Source: Prochlorococcus sp. AG-388-E21 (lineage in GTDB: Bacteria; Cyanobacteriota; Cyanobacteriia; PCC-6307; Cyanobiaceae). Taken from it: a stretch of 52,993 bases of DNA. The DNA is taken from NCBI GenBank assembly GCA_003279855.1, contig QCGO01000008.1, forward strand, positions 1-52,993, in the 5' to 3' direction. Every line of letters starts with the position of its first letter. Within the stretch, counting starts at the first letter, position 1. Both the position numbers and the translations under genes were made by a program. Below the pieces are notes generated by a model that saw nothing but the letters and a program-made list of their open reading frames with translations, did no database searches and was not told where the DNA came from. Positions 43,458 to 52,993 of this stretch are shown here, piece after piece.

Positions 43458-44677
43458 TCTTTTTTCTCAAGCAAAACTACAGAGTGACAACTTATTCCTT
43501 CCTCTCTACCCTCAGGTCCCAATTTCTCATTTGTGGTAGCCTTTATTCCGATAAAACTACCATTAATTTGTAAGGTATTAGAAATATTATTCTTCATTAG
43601 TTGCACATGGGGTTTAATTTTTGGTCTTTCAGCCACGATAACGCTATCAATATTATTCACTTCCCAACCTTCCTTTCTAATTAATTCAATAACTTTAGAT
43701 AATAAAAATAAACTATCAGCATTTTTCCATTTCTGATCAGATGGTGGGAAATATTTTCCAATATCTCCAAGAGATAGTGCTCCTAATAATGCATCCATTA
43801 TTGAATGACTAAGAACGTCAGCATCACTATGACCATCAAGTCCTAAATTATCAGGATGCTGCATCTTAACTCCTCCAATTATTAAGTCCCGCCCCTCCAC
43901 TAATCTATGAATATCATATCCATTACCTATTCGGAATTTCATTATTTCATTTGAGTCTCTGTTTATTCTCTTACTTTTTGGTAATTTTTTATAGTCATCA
44001 TTCGAAATCAAGTCATTTCTTCTATCCAAGGTCCTTTCTAACATTTTTTGCTTACGCCATAATTTAATCTCTTCATGATTACCACTAACCAGAATATCTG
44101 GTACCCTCATTTCTCTAAAAATTATAGGTCTAGTGTAATGAGGATATTCTAATAAAGAAGAATTATGACTCTCATCTATTAACGATCCTGGATCTCCTAG
44201 GGTTCCTGGTAATAATCTTGTTAAGCCATTTATTATAGATATAGAAGGAATTTCGCCACCTGAAAGTACATAATCACCTATAGAAACCTCTTCATCAGCC
44301 AAGAATCTAACTCTTTCATCAAAACCTTCATATTGCCCACAAATAATTATCAATTGATCCAAAGAAGACCATCTTAAAAGATCCTGCTGCTTCAAGACTT
44401 TACCTTGTGGAGTCATTAATAGAGTTTTACTATTCGGTAATTTGTCTATTGAATCATGAGCCTTGTAGATCGGTTCTGGTTTTAAAACCATCCCTGAACC
44501 TCCCCCGTAAGGCTTATCATCTACTTGCCTATAATTACCTTCTCCGTATTTTCTTAAATCATGCAAGTTGACATTAATCAGATTTTTTTCTAAAGCTCTT
44601 GTTATGACTCCTAAATTATTGATTAATTCAAAAGCTTTGGGAAACAAAGTTATTACGTCAAAATTGAAACTAGTCAT
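43454..44677 (-). CDS. Fused tRNA (guanine-N1)-methyltransferase TrmD and MEcDP synthase IspF
   Basis: One 407-residue frame covers two enzymes. Residues 1 to about 240 are TrmD ([43 protein letters not shown]), which methylates G37 of tRNA. From about residue 248, [14 protein letters not shown] begins IspF, with its zinc ligands in GYDIH and the [18 protein letters not shown] motif. IspF makes the cyclic diphosphate of the MEP isoprenoid pathway. Both halves look complete. A start codon at the junction would allow separate translation of IspF. The gene abuts era and overlaps the next gene by 4 bp. Confidence 0.88.
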   Translation of the reverse strand: MTSFNFDVITLFPKAFELINNLGVITRALEKNLINVNLHDLRKYGEGNYRQVDDKPYGGGSGMVLKPEPIYKAHDSIDKLPNSKTLLMTPQGKVLKQQDLLRWSSLDQLIIICGQYEGFDERVRFLADEEVSIGDYVLSGGEIPSISIINGLTRLLPGTLGDPGSLIDESHNSSLLEYPHYTRPIIFREMRVPDILVSGNHEEIKLWRKQKMLERTLDRRNDLISNDDYKKLPKSKRINRDSNEIMKFRIGNGYDIHRLVEGRDLIIGGVKMQHPDNLGLDGHSDADVLSHSIMDALLGALSLGDIGKYFPPSDQKWKNADSLFLLSKVIELIRKEGWEVNNIDSVIVAERPKIKPHVQLMKNNISNTLQINGSFIGIKATTNEKLGPEGREEGISCHSVVLLEKKE

Positions 44678-45589
44678 TTAACAATCCACCTCATAACCTA
44701 GCTCAATTAATTTTGATTCTTTTTTTCTCCAATTTGGAACAACTTTCACAAACAACTCCAAGTGAACTGGACCATTTATTAACTTCTTCATATTAGATCT
44801 TGCGGTCTGACCAATAGTCTTTAACATCAAACCTTTTTTACCAATTAAAATTCCCTTTTGACTTGTACGTTCAACAATAATTGTAGCCAAAATAGCTGTA
44901 AAATTTTTACCATTTTCTCTTTTAATTTCCTTTATTTTTTCTATTTTTACAGCAACACTATGAGGGACTTCTTCTCTTGTATTTATTAATACTTGCTCTC
45001 TTACTAAATCCCCTAATAAATTAACTAAGGGTTGATCGCATAATGTATCTTCCTCATAGAGCATTGGTCCTTTTGGGAGGAAATTTAAAATCATATCAAT
45101 TAATTCAGAGCACCCGTCTCCTTCAGAAGCACTTACAATTTGAAAACTTTTACTATTTCCAAAAACTTTTTTATATTGATCTAAACGCAGACTCTTGAAT
45201 TCCTTATTCACTAAATCCCATTTATTTAATACGACAATAAATTCAGTTTTATTTGCAACCAAAAAATCTTTTATGTATTTATCGCCTCTCCCAGGTTCAA
45301 CACTTGAATCGAGAACTAAAATAACCATATCTACACCATTTATTGCTGATTTGGCATTTTTTACAAGTATTTCACCTAAAAGATGATGAGGTTTGTGAAC
45401 CCCTGGCGTATCTACAAAAATTATTTGTCCAATTTTTGTAGTAAGTATTCCTTTAAATTTATTTCTAGTAGTCTGAGCAACAGGGGAAGTAATTGTTATT
45501 TTCTCTCCAATTAATTTATTTATTAAGGTAGATTTCCCAACATTTGGTCTTCCTAGCAAAGTTACGAAACCAGATTTATAATTATTCAA
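44678..45589 (-). CDS. era: GTPase Era
   Basis: The 303-residue protein has G1 GRPNVGKST (about 12), G3 DTPGVHKPHH, G4 NKWD and a C-terminal KH domain (GILIGKKGLMLKTIG) that binds the 3-prime end of 16S rRNA. It assists maturation of the small ribosomal subunit. The stop codon directly abuts the trmD-ispF start, so the two are coupled. Length and motifs are normal. Confidence 0.95.
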   Translation of the reverse strand: MNNYKSGFVTLLGRPNVGKSTLINKLIGEKITITSPVAQTTRNKFKGILTTKIGQIIFVDTPGVHKPHHLLGEILVKNAKSAINGVDMVILVLDSSVEPGRGDKYIKDFLVANKTEFIVVLNKWDLVNKEFKSLRLDQYKKVFGNSKSFQIVSASEGDGCSELIDMILNFLPKGPMLYEEDTLCDQPLVNLLGDLVREQVLINTREEVPHSVAVKIEKIKEIKRENGKNFTAILATIIVERTSQKGILIGKKGLMLKTIGQTARSNMKKLINGPVHLELFVKVVPNWRKKESKLIELGYEVDC

Positions 45590-45628
45590 AAGACTTTATA
45601 AATATCCATATTAAAATTCTGATCAAAA

Positions 45629-46156
45629 ATGAAAGAAAAAGCCATAAATTTAAAAGAAACTTCTTTTACTCAGGCAATAAATATATCAGCTCAATGGTGT
45701 AAAGAATGGGGAGAAGATCTTTTAAGCGAAGAAGTTTTAGCAGATAGAGTCGCCGAACTAATTAAGACAAAAAATGGATTAAGAGGATTTTTTGCCTATG
45801 CGTTGTCTGATCAAGATTGCTATTTATTAGATAAGCTTCCTTTCTCAGTTGTTTTCAAATTTCAAGAGGGTGGGAATGATGTAGTAGAAATAATAGTTAA
45901 AAATCTCATTATGAGTTCCGCTCAAGTTGTTGCACATGAGAGAGAAAATAATCTTGAATATAAATCTAATTCTGAAAATATATCAGAGAGATGTAAAAGT
46001 ATTTTACGAGTTTTAGACACGAAGTCTGTTACAAAAAATATCAATCAAATAATCAATGATTTAGACAATCTTGGCAATAGCTTCGATAACTCAAAAAAAT
46101 ATGATGATAAGCAAAAGGAATTTATAAAATATCAAATTTTGGATATTGCACAATAA
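45629..46156 (+). CDS. Conserved hypothetical cyanobacterial protein
   Basis: The 175-residue soluble protein begins MKEKAINLKETSFTQAI and contains WCKEWGEDLLSEEVLADRVAELI, then KNGLRGFFAYALSDQDC. The composition is ordinary and the ATG at 45629 is well placed. No known domain was recognised. It is divergent from era and convergent with the BI-1 family gene, from which a hairpin terminator separates it. Confidence 0.7.
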   Translation: MKEKAINLKETSFTQAINISAQWCKEWGEDLLSEEVLADRVAELIKTKNGLRGFFAYALSDQDCYLLDKLPFSVVFKFQEGGNDVVEIIVKNLIMSSAQVVAHERENNLEYKSNSENISERCKSILRVLDTKSVTKNINQIINDLDNLGNSFDNSKKYDDKQKEFIKYQILDIAQ

Positions 46157-46177
46157 AAAAGCGTAGATAAGATCTAC
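46154..46177 (-). terminator. Terminator between convergent genes
   Basis: GTAGAT-AAG-ATCTAC (46163-46177) forms a perfect 6-bp stem. On the minus strand it is followed by GC and a run of six T residues, a typical intrinsic terminator for the BI-1 family gene. The plus-strand copy has a weaker T-run and could also end the hypothetical gene. Confidence 0.7.
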
Positions 46178-46204
46178 ACTTTCGTTTAAATTTAAATCTA
46201 TTTT

Positions 46205-46942
46205 TTAATTTCTTCTTCCACCGCCTTGAAGTGCAATCATCAACCTTAAAATAAATACAAACAGATTTATATAGGTTAAATACATACCTAAGGCTCCGGC
46301 TAAGTATTGATCGTCGCTATATCTTCTTGGCATCGTGTAAAAATCTAGAAAAGACATGGCAACGAATAAAACTGTTCCAAATCCTGCAATCATTAGTTCA
46401 AGACCTGAACCTCCAAAAACACCTGGAGCGAAAAATCCACCAATTAATTGAACAAACATTGCTATCAACAAACCAATCAAGCCAAGTCCAACAACTCCAC
46501 TAAGAGCTTGTCCAACGCTATCGCTCATCCTTTGTCCTGTATAAGAAGCAATTACAAAAGTGATGCCCGTTGCTAATGCGGCTGTACCAACAGATCCAAT
46601 CCCAATTGTTCCAATGGCCAAAGCTACTATTCCACTTAACGTAAATCCTGTTAACAAACTGAATCCAGTTAACAAAGGTAAAGCTTTTGCATTATTCGCA
46701 TTGTTGGCTGCACTTGTCGCAACGAAGAACAAAACCAATTCAGCTATTAAAGCAATAATAGAAAGTGGTTGGAATAGTGAAGGATTTGTTGCTATCAGTG
46801 AGACACCCGCCAATACACCTAAAGAAGTCAAGACCATTCCTCCTCCTACATATGGGAGAGCTTTCTGTACTACATTTGGTCCAACGATTGAACTGGTTTG
46901 AGCATCGCGAATAGCTTGATTAAAATTACTACTTGCTGGCAT
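46205..46942 (-). CDS. Bax inhibitor-1/YccA family membrane protein
   Basis: The 245-residue protein has seven hydrophobic helices, the acidic FLDFYTMPRRYSDDQYLAGALGMYL segment near the C-terminus and a final FVFILRLMIALQGG, as in the BI-1 family. Bacterial members are pH-dependent calcium or proton leak channels or modulators of FtsH. The exact role here is unknown. It ends at a good intrinsic terminator. Confidence 0.82.
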   Translation of the reverse strand: MPASSNFNQAIRDAQTSSIVGPNVVQKALPYVGGGMVLTSLGVLAGVSLIATNPSLFQPLSIIALIAELVLFFVATSAANNANNAKALPLLTGFSLLTGFTLSGIVALAIGTIGIGSVGTAALATGITFVIASYTGQRMSDSVGQALSGVVGLGLIGLLIAMFVQLIGGFFAPGVFGGSGLELMIAGFGTVLFVAMSFLDFYTMPRRYSDDQYLAGALGMYLTYINLFVFILRLMIALQGGGRRN

Positions 46943-47015
46943 TTTTATACCCTTTAATTATTATCATTCTACCTAATTTTTTATATTTCAGTGTACGGAT
47001 CACCCGAGTAATAGT

Positions 47016-47972
47016 TTATTCATAAGCCTCTATAATTTTCTGGACTAATGGATGGCGAACTACATCATCAACAGTTAAATAACAAAACTTTATTCCTTCG
47101 ATATTAGAGAAAATTCTTGATGCTTCCACTAAACCACTTAACTGATCATTTTTTAAATCAATTTGAGTGATATCTCCATTTATAACCATCTTTGACCTTT
47201 CCCCTAACCTAGTTAAAAACATTCTCATTTGAGAGGTGGTAGTATTTTGAGCCTCATCTAAAATAACCAATGAATTATCTAATGTTCTACCTCTCATAAA
47301 TGCTAATGGTGCGACTTCAATAATGCCTTTATCAATTAATGAACTTGTTTTATCAAATCCAAAAATACTATGTAAAGAATCAAATAAAGGGCGTAAGTAT
47401 GGATCCACTTTTTGCTGTAAATCTCCAGGCAAAAAACCTAAATTCTCACCAGCTTCTACAGCTGGTCTAGTTAATACAATTTTTTCAATTTTTTTCTCAT
47501 TCAATAATCTGGCGGCACAAACAGTTGCTAAAAATGTTTTACCTGTTCCTGCTGGACCAATAGCAAAAGTTAAATCAAAGTTCTCTATAGATTCAACGTA
47601 TTCTTTTTGATTTATAGTTCTAGGTCTTAAATATCTACCCTCTTTTGAACGAGCTAGAATCTTTTTCCCAAGTTCAGCATGAGAAGAAGATTCTCCCATA
47701 TTTAAAGAACTTAGAGCAGCCTTAAGATCCACTTCTGGGACCTCTAATCCTTGTTCCCAAATTGGTCTTGTTAGCTCAACTAAAGCAGATGCCCTCTCAA
47801 GTTTAGGTATTACTCCATTCAACTCAAGTTGTAGACCTCTAATAGTTAAGGAGACACCAGTAAGAGATTCAAATTTTTTTAAAAAAGAATTTCCAGGACC
47901 AGATAAAGCCGTGGCAGCATCCGAACTTGGCAAGTCTATAGTGAAGTGACCAGTTTTGGAAACTTCTTTCAT
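47016..47972 (-). CDS. PhoH-like ATPase
   Basis: The 318-residue P-loop protein has an N-terminal KH-like region, then GPAGTGKTFLA (about 137), VEAGENLGFLPGD, a Walker B in VILDEAQNTT and NGDITQIDL. Members of the PhoH2/PhoL group are RNA-linked ATPases. Despite the name, phosphate control is not implied; I saw no Pho box in the gap upstream. It is the last of a leftward set with rpsP and ffh. Confidence 0.88.
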   Translation of the reverse strand: MKEVSKTGHFTIDLPSSDAATALSGPGNSFLKKFESLTGVSLTIRGLQLELNGVIPKLERASALVELTRPIWEQGLEVPEVDLKAALSSLNMGESSSHAELGKKILARSKEGRYLRPRTINQKEYVESIENFDLTFAIGPAGTGKTFLATVCAARLLNEKKIEKIVLTRPAVEAGENLGFLPGDLQQKVDPYLRPLFDSLHSIFGFDKTSSLIDKGIIEVAPLAFMRGRTLDNSLVILDEAQNTTTSQMRMFLTRLGERSKMVINGDITQIDLKNDQLSGLVEASRIFSNIEGIKFCYLTVDDVVRHPLVQKIIEAYE

Positions 47973-48006
47973 CTAATTAATAATTAAAAATAAATTTGAC
48001 AATTTT

Positions 48007-48351
48007 TTAGCTTTCAGCTTCTTTACTATCGCTTTCAGCCTCTTTACTTTTGGCCTTTGCAATCTTTTCTTTTTCCAATTTAGCCTTACCAATAGCTATG
48101 GAAGGTCTAACTTTCTTTTCTAGTAATCCACCTTTTTCTAATAAAGTTCTTACAACATCGGTAGGTTGTGCCCCTTGAGTAAGCCTGATTCTTAAGGCTT
48201 CTGTGTCAAGCCTAGTTTCTTTAGTTCTTGGATTGTAAAAACCTAATTCTTGAAGAGGTCTTCCATCTCTTCTAGAAGTACTATTGCATGCAACGATCCT
48301 GAAACTTGCTTCTTTTTTCTTTCCAAAGCGCTTAAGGCGCAATTTAATCAT
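48007..48351 (-). CDS. rpsP: 30S ribosomal protein S16
   Basis: The protein is 114 residues long against about 80-90 usually. [40 protein letters not shown] is the diagnostic S16 start. A lysine- and glutamate-rich tail ([15 protein letters not shown]) accounts for the extra length, as in other marine picocyanobacteria. It lies between ffh and the PhoH-like gene on the same strand. Confidence 0.96.
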   Translation of the reverse strand: MIKLRLKRFGKKKEASFRIVACNSTSRRDGRPLQELGFYNPRTKETRLDTEALRIRLTQGAQPTDVVRTLLEKGGLLEKKVRPSIAIGKAKLEKEKIAKAKSKEAESDSKEAES

Positions 48352-48405
48352 TTTAAATTAGTACAGACTACTTAATAATATCATTTGAAGGTAGCTATTA
48401 ATAAA

Positions 48406-49830
48406 CTATAAATCCCCAAAACCTTTTTTCTTTTTATTTGATTTTTGTTTTTTAAATGATTTATTTCCATTTCCTCCTCCCATTCCTGGCATTCCTCCCA
48501 TTCCTGGCATTCCTCCCATTCCTGGCATTCCTCCATTTGACATTTGTTTCATAAAACCTCTCATTCTTTGAAAATCAGCAAGTACTTTATCAACATCTTT
48601 TGCTTGATATCCACTGCCTTGTGCAATCCTCTGTCTTCTTGATGGTTGAGCCGCAAGGACTTCTGGCTTTTGCTTTTCTTCTAAGGTCATAGAAGAGATC
48701 ATTGATTCAATTTTTTTTAATTGTTCTTCCCCATTTTTTATCATTCCATCATCAATTTTATTCATCCCTGGTATTAATTTAATTAAGCCTCCAAGTGATC
48801 CCATTCTTTTCATTAATCTCATTTGCTTAACAAAATCATTAAAGTCAAAAGTTGCCTCTTGAAGTTTCTTCTGCATTACTTCCGCATCAGCAAGCTCAAC
48901 TTCTTTTTGTGCCTTTTCAACAAGTGTTAATACATCTCCCATTCCCAGGATTCTGCTTGCCATTCTCTCAGGATGGAATGGCTGTAATGCTTCTATCTTT
49001 TCACCAGTCCCTATGAATTTTATTGGTTTTCCACTTATTTTTCTTATTGAAAGTGCAGCTCCTCCTCTTGAATCGCCATCTAACTTAGTTAATATTGCCC
49101 CTGATATCCCCACTTTTTCATGAAATGACTTAGTCAAGTCAGCTGCTTCTTGTCCAATCATAGAATCAACAACCAGCAAAACTTCATCAGGCTTTGTAAC
49201 TTCTTTGATTCGAACCATTTCACTCATCATTGATTCATCTATTTGCAATCTTCCTGCGGTATCAACAATTAAGGTATCTACATTATTTGCGTTAGCATAA
49301 ATCAAAGCATCTTTTGCTATTTCTTCAGGCTTATTATCTATATCTTTCGCTGAGAAAACTTCTAAATCATACTGATTCCCAATTGTCTTAAGTTGTTCAA
49401 CGGCTGCAGGACGATAAATATCAGCTGCCACTAATAAAACCTTTTTGTCTTTTTCCTTCAAATAAAGGCCTAACTTACCTGTTGCTGTTGTTTTTCCTGC
49501 ACCTTGTAAACCTGCCATCAAAATAACAGTAGGTGGGGTCTCTTTTTCGTTTAATGGGGAATTTTCATTTCCCATAATATTTATTAATTCTTTGTTAACT
49601 ACTTCTATAAATTTCTGTCCGGGATTAACACCTCTTACGACTTCTTCTCCAATAGCTTTATCTTTTACCTCTGAAACAAATTCTTTCACCACCGATAAAC
49701 TAACATCAGCATCTAATAATGCTTTTTTAACTTGCTTTAAGGAATCATCAATATTATTTTCGCTAATTTTGGCTTCACCTCTTAAACCCTTAACGGCGTC
49801 TTCAAAGCGTGAAGAGAGTTCATCAAACAT
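48406..49830 (-). CDS. ffh: Signal recognition particle GTPase Ffh
   Basis: The 474-residue protein has an N domain, a G domain with GLQGAGKTT (about 108), DTAGR and TKLDGDSRGG, and a methionine-rich M domain that binds SRP RNA and signal peptides (MRLMKRMGSLGGLIKLIPGM). A GGMPGM repeat follows near the C-terminus, then a lysine-rich tail. It targets membrane proteins to the translocon. The SRP RNA gene is not in the window. Confidence 0.96.
   Translation of the reverse strand: MFDELSSRFEDAVKGLRGEAKISENNIDDSLKQVKKALLDADVSLSVVKEFVSEVKDKAIGEEVVRGVNPGQKFIEVVNKELINIMGNENSPLNEKETPPTVILMAGLQGAGKTTATGKLGLYLKEKDKKVLLVAADIYRPAAVEQLKTIGNQYDLEVFSAKDIDNKPEEIAKDALIYANANNVDTLIVDTAGRLQIDESMMSEMVRIKEVTKPDEVLLVVDSMIGQEAADLTKSFHEKVGISGAILTKLDGDSRGGAALSIRKISGKPIKFIGTGEKIEALQPFHPERMASRILGMGDVLTLVEKAQKEVELADAEVMQKKLQEATFDFNDFVKQMRLMKRMGSLGGLIKLIPGMNKIDDGMIKNGEEQLKKIESMISSMTLEEKQKPEVLAAQPSRRQRIAQGSGYQAKDVDKVLADFQRMRGFMKQMSNGGMPGMGGMPGMGGMPGMGGGNGNKSFKKQKSNKKKKGFGDL
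48481..48534. repeat. 18-bp perfect tandem repeat (three units) inside ffh
   Basis: The unit CATTCCTGGCATTCCTCC occurs three times without change (48481-48498, 48499-48516, 48517-48534). It encodes the glycine-methionine repeat GGMPGM in the M-domain tail and is likely to vary in copy number between strains. Confidence 0.95.
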
Positions 49831-49879
49831 TATTTATAATTATTTATTTAAATATTATAGATGATAGTAATAGCTAATC

Positions 49880-51988
49880 CTAAACACCACTTATATAGTC
49901 AACTAATTTCCAGGAGTTATTTGAGAAACCTAAAATATATTTAACTTTCAAAAAAGGAGTAAAAGTTGTTTCATTAATCAATTCTCCATCTGTTTTAAAA
50001 ATTTTTTCTGTATATTTTAAGTCAACTGATACTGATATTCTGGATGCAGTTTGAGTTAAAAGTACAATGTTTTCAATATTAGTGCTTATATTTTTGTAGA
50101 TACTATTTTGAATATCAAGTTGTCTTTCCTTCGTTAATCTATTAATCAAATCATTTTGAACTATCTTTGATAAGTTAATTTCACTTGTTCCTGCTAGAAA
50201 TTTACTTTTATTTACTAGCCATGTATTAATTAAATATTCAATTTGTTCTAAGGAGGGAGAAGCAGTTCTTATTTCTCCTCCTGAAAATGAAATTTTTTCT
50301 GTATTTTCTGGGAGAATAATTTTTGATTTATCGAGAACTTTTTTTTTATCGTCTTGGTTTAGCACTTTATTATAGACATTCTTATTTTCATTTATTGATA
50401 ATGAGCTATCAATTATTTCTTTTTCCTGCGCAGGTTTTTTAAAATTATTTCTTAAAAGTCCCACTCCTATGCCAAAAGCAAATAAAATCAAAAACGCATA
50501 AAGATATGTTAAGTAGGGAGATTTATTAATTATTCTATAATTCTCTAACGCTTCTCCAAATACAAATTTCAATTCGGCAATCTTTTCTATTGCGTACTTA
50601 TAAAACTCTATATATTTGTTTTTAATAATCTCATCTGTATAAATATTTTCTTCAATAACTTCTTGATCAATTTCTTTTACTCCTCCAGGCAAAGGTAATC
50701 GGCCTTCTTCAAAATTATCTGAATTGAAATCAGGATCCTTACTTAAATCTTTTGGAGATTCTTGAACCTTAAAATTCGATTGATTTTGAGACCCAGACTT
50801 AAATACATTTCTATTTGATTTCTTTTCTATTTGCTCAATAAATTCTTGGATTTCTCTATCTTCAAACCAAGAATCTAAATCGACTTCTTTTAAATCAATA
50901 TCCCTATAACCAATCAAAACATCATTTTCTAACCAATTTTTACAAAAAATACATATTGCTTCTAATTTTTCTCCAGGATAATTATTTAACCAATCTCTTA
51001 ACTTCTCATCGGAACTACTTAAAAACCTAGCTGAGGATTGCTCCACATCTGCCAAAAGCAAATCTAGGCAACCTATTAATGGCATTGAGTCAAGTCCTGA
51101 TATATTTAGTTTTTTTAATATTTTTCGAGCTTCGAACAATTTTGCAGGTTTTCTTCTTGCAAAACCAATTGCTGTTAAAGATAAAAAGGCTAAAAATCCC
51201 GCTTCACTGGAACCTCTTTTTTGTAATTCTAAAAACAAATCTATCTGATCCTGTACAGTCAAGAATGGCTTTATTTGTTGAAAAAAAGATTCAAATTCTT
51301 GCTGATTTAGATAATTACTATATTCAGATTTATTTTTTCCTTCTAATCCACCCCTTTTGATTATTAAATTTTCCAGCATAGTTAAACCTTTTTTATGCGA
51401 CTCATATTCATTTAAATCTCTACTTAACAAATCAAGAATTCTATATGGAAGAAGCGACAATAGATCCTCCTCAAGAGTTTTCCGAAATTCCGCTAGCTTA
51501 CCCATTCTTTGAAGAAGCTGTATACCTTCTTGTAAAAAATCTGCAGCATTTGAGTAAGATCTTTGATCTTGCTCTTGAATCGCAGCATCTCTAGATGTCA
51601 AAGCTGCTAACAAGGTAAGATCAGCTTCTCTACTGCTTCCCAAAGCAGGGGTTTGAGGGGGTTGCAATGCTTTTCTTGTTATTTTAAAGGCTTCTTTAGA
51701 AGAGCCAGATTCCCAAAGGAGAATTAATCCTGCGACCTCTCTATTGGAAGATAAATCTAAACCTGATGCTCCATTTAGTAATAAATTTTCGTAATCTCTT
51801 CTACTATCTGGATCTGTAAGCAAATCTGCAGTAAGGCGAAGCAATTCAGATCTTTGAGTTAAAACCTCATATGTGAATCCTTCATCAGGAGTTTTATCCA
51901 AGCGCAATTGGAAAGCTCTTAATATTTCCTCAGATGTTGCTGAGGGGCTTACACCTATTAAACGAAAGTGGTCTAATGGAAGTTCCAA
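49880..51988 (-). CDS. ftn2: Cell division protein Ftn2/ZipN (ARC6 homologue)
   Basis: This 702-residue protein begins with a J-like domain (DHFRLIGVSPSATSEEILRAF) lacking a clear HPD triad, followed by a long helical middle and one transmembrane helix near residue 510 (YLTYLYAFLILFAFGIGVGLL). A periplasmic C-terminal IMS/DUF4101 domain (IEYLINTWLVNKSKFLAG) ends in NNSWKLVDYISG. It anchors FtsZ and recruits other divisome proteins in cyanobacteria. Length and order match the family. Confidence 0.92.
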   Translation of the reverse strand: MELPLDHFRLIGVSPSATSEEILRAFQLRLDKTPDEGFTYEVLTQRSELLRLTADLLTDPDSRRDYENLLLNGASGLDLSSNREVAGLILLWESGSSKEAFKITRKALQPPQTPALGSSREADLTLLAALTSRDAAIQEQDQRSYSNAADFLQEGIQLLQRMGKLAEFRKTLEEDLLSLLPYRILDLLSRDLNEYESHKKGLTMLENLIIKRGGLEGKNKSEYSNYLNQQEFESFFQQIKPFLTVQDQIDLFLELQKRGSSEAGFLAFLSLTAIGFARRKPAKLFEARKILKKLNISGLDSMPLIGCLDLLLADVEQSSARFLSSSDEKLRDWLNNYPGEKLEAICIFCKNWLENDVLIGYRDIDLKEVDLDSWFEDREIQEFIEQIEKKSNRNVFKSGSQNQSNFKVQESPKDLSKDPDFNSDNFEEGRLPLPGGVKEIDQEVIEENIYTDEIIKNKYIEFYKYAIEKIAELKFVFGEALENYRIINKSPYLTYLYAFLILFAFGIGVGLLRNNFKKPAQEKEIIDSSLSINENKNVYNKVLNQDDKKKVLDKSKIILPENTEKISFSGGEIRTASPSLEQIEYLINTWLVNKSKFLAGTSEINLSKIVQNDLINRLTKERQLDIQNSIYKNISTNIENIVLLTQTASRISVSVDLKYTEKIFKTDGELINETTFTPFLKVKYILGFSNNSWKLVDYISGV

Positions 51989-52137
51989 ACAAATATCCTA
52001 TTGAAAATCCTTTAGATGAATTTTATCAATTTATATTTTTTTTTCATAAGGTCTTGGAGAGTTATTAAAAAAAAACATGAAAATCGTCCATTGAAGCTTA
52101 GAATGTTAACAAATCAAAACTTCATTAAGGTATTTTC

Positions 52138-52993
52138 TTGGAAACACACGTAGAGAGAATTTCAAATCTTCAGGACTTTAAAAAAGCGAAGTTAGATCGT
52201 GAAACCGGATTATTTCTCTATGAAGATATGACGCTTGGTAGAAGATTTGAAGATAAATGTGCTGAGATGTACTACAGAGGCAAGATGTTTGGTTTCGTAC
52301 ACCTTTATAACGGCCAAGAAGCAATCAGCACTGGTGTTATAGGTGCAATGAAAAGGAAGCATGACTGGTTTTGTAGTACCTATCGCGATCATGTTCATGC
52401 GCTTAGTGCAGGTGTGCCATCTTTTGAAGTGATGAGTGAATTATTCGGCAAAGCAACAGGATGCAGTAAAGGCAGAGGTGGTTCTATGCATTTGTTCTCA
52501 AAAGAGCATCATTTATTAGGAGGATATGCTTTTATTGGAGAAGGTATTCCAGTTGCTTTGGGATCAGCTTTTTCAAGCAAATACAAAAAAGAAGTTGCAG
52601 GCGACAATCAAAGTGACTCTGTAACAGCTGCTTTCTTTGGAGATGGGACTTGTAATAATGGACAATTCTTTGAATGTTTGAATATGGCCCAATTATGGAA
52701 GTTGCCGATAATTTTTGTAGTTGAAAATAATAAATGGGCTATTGGCATGGCTCATGACAGAGCTACAAGTAACCCAGAAATATGGAGAAAAGCATCAGCT
52801 TTCGGGATGCATGGTGAAGAAGTTGATGGTATGGATGTATTAGCTGTGAGGGGAGCTGCTCAAAGAGCTGTTGAAAGAGCAAGAGCTGGAGAGGGTCCAA
52901 CATTACTGGAATGTTTAACTTACAGATTCAGAGGTCATTCTTTAGCTGATCCAGATGAATTAAGAGCTGAAGAAGAAAAAGAATTCTGGGCCA
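52138..52993 (+). CDS. pdhA: Pyruvate dehydrogenase E1 alpha subunit (partial, cut by window end)
   Basis: The first 285 residues of PdhA are present. After an N-terminal [12 protein letters not shown] come [19 protein letters not shown], the thiamine diphosphate motif [10 protein letters not shown] through VENNKWAIG (G-D-G with about 27 residues to N-N), and [15 protein letters not shown]. It decarboxylates pyruvate with PdhB in the pyruvate dehydrogenase complex. The start is TTG at 52138, supported by a TAAGG upstream (52126-52130). The frame is open to the right edge. Confidence 0.95.
   Translation, partial: METHVERISNLQDFKKAKLDRETGLFLYEDMTLGRRFEDKCAEMYYRGKMFGFVHLYNGQEAISTGVIGAMKRKHDWFCSTYRDHVHALSAGVPSFEVMSELFGKATGCSKGRGGSMHLFSKEHHLLGGYAFIGEGIPVALGSAFSSKYKKEVAGDNQSDSVTAAFFGDGTCNNGQFFECLNMAQLWKLPIIFVVENNKWAIGMAHDRATSNPEIWRKASAFGMHGEEVDGMDVLAVRGAAQRAVERARAGEGPTLLECLTYRFRGHSLADPDELRAEEEKEFWA

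Noticed and set aside
47016-47972. PhoH-like gene as part of the phosphate-starvation regulon
   Set aside because: The name is historical; no Pho-box array was seen upstream and the neighbours are ribosomal and SRP genes.

Overview
The window looks like a high-light-adapted Prochlorococcus chromosome. It is AT-rich (about 30% GC), has tightly packed genes with short spacers, and carries many cyanobacterium-specific genes: Ftn2/ARC6, DUF3122, DUF3611, a TIGR03792-type protein, CbiET and a cyanobacterial-type LexA. I cannot name the strain.

Layout. (1) 1-6969: cell-surface sugar genes, namely a DegT-type aminotransferase (cut by the left edge), a WecA/MraY-type phosphosugar transferase, an SDR, a CMP-sugar synthetase, a GSA-aminomutase-like aminotransferase and two Gfo/Idh/MocA oxidoreductases. 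(2) 7339-20334: tRNA-Ala(GGC) with a 13-kb integrated element on its 5-prime side. (3) 20524-28526: a second surface or glycolipid cluster (GtrA flippase, polytopic membrane protein, DUF2304, GT2, GMC oxidoreductase, SGNH protein, small membrane protein, carbamoyltransferase, ferritin-like protein). (4) 28763-52993: core genome (PPTase, lexA, argF, ftsH, ribD, cbiET, NAD kinase, pheS, surE, ribF, thiE-thiS, larB, a trmD-ispF fusion, era, phoH-like, rpsP, ffh, ftn2, start of pdhA).

The main feature is the element. It is bounded by a 44-bp perfect direct repeat (7371-7414 and 20291-20334) made of the 5-prime half of the tRNA, and it has the layout of a Prochlorococcus tycheposon. Next to the intact tRNA come a tyrosine recombinase, a GC-rich region of nested hairpins, a small HTH (excisionase-like) protein, a small protein and a RepA-like ATPase. 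The far end has an HNH protein and an HTH protein. The cargo is a reduced-phosphorus package. ptxABCD imports phosphite and oxidises it to phosphate. phnY-phnZ is an oxidative phosphonate pathway, probably for methylphosphonate. Also present are an ACR3 arsenite exporter, an OsmC-like protein and a GNAT acetyltransferase.

Reading the intergenic regions by eye shows 11-bp-periodic cyanobacterial Pho-box repeats in front of ptxA, phnY and the OsmC gene, so the cargo appears to be under the host PhoBR system. In both the ptxA and phnY promoters the box ends at the same distance from the start codon. Just inside each end of the element lies a pair of TGCACCT repeats spaced exactly 12 bp apart, which are candidate arm sites for the recombinase or its partner. 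Together these describe a mobile, host-regulated phosphite plus phosphonate module.
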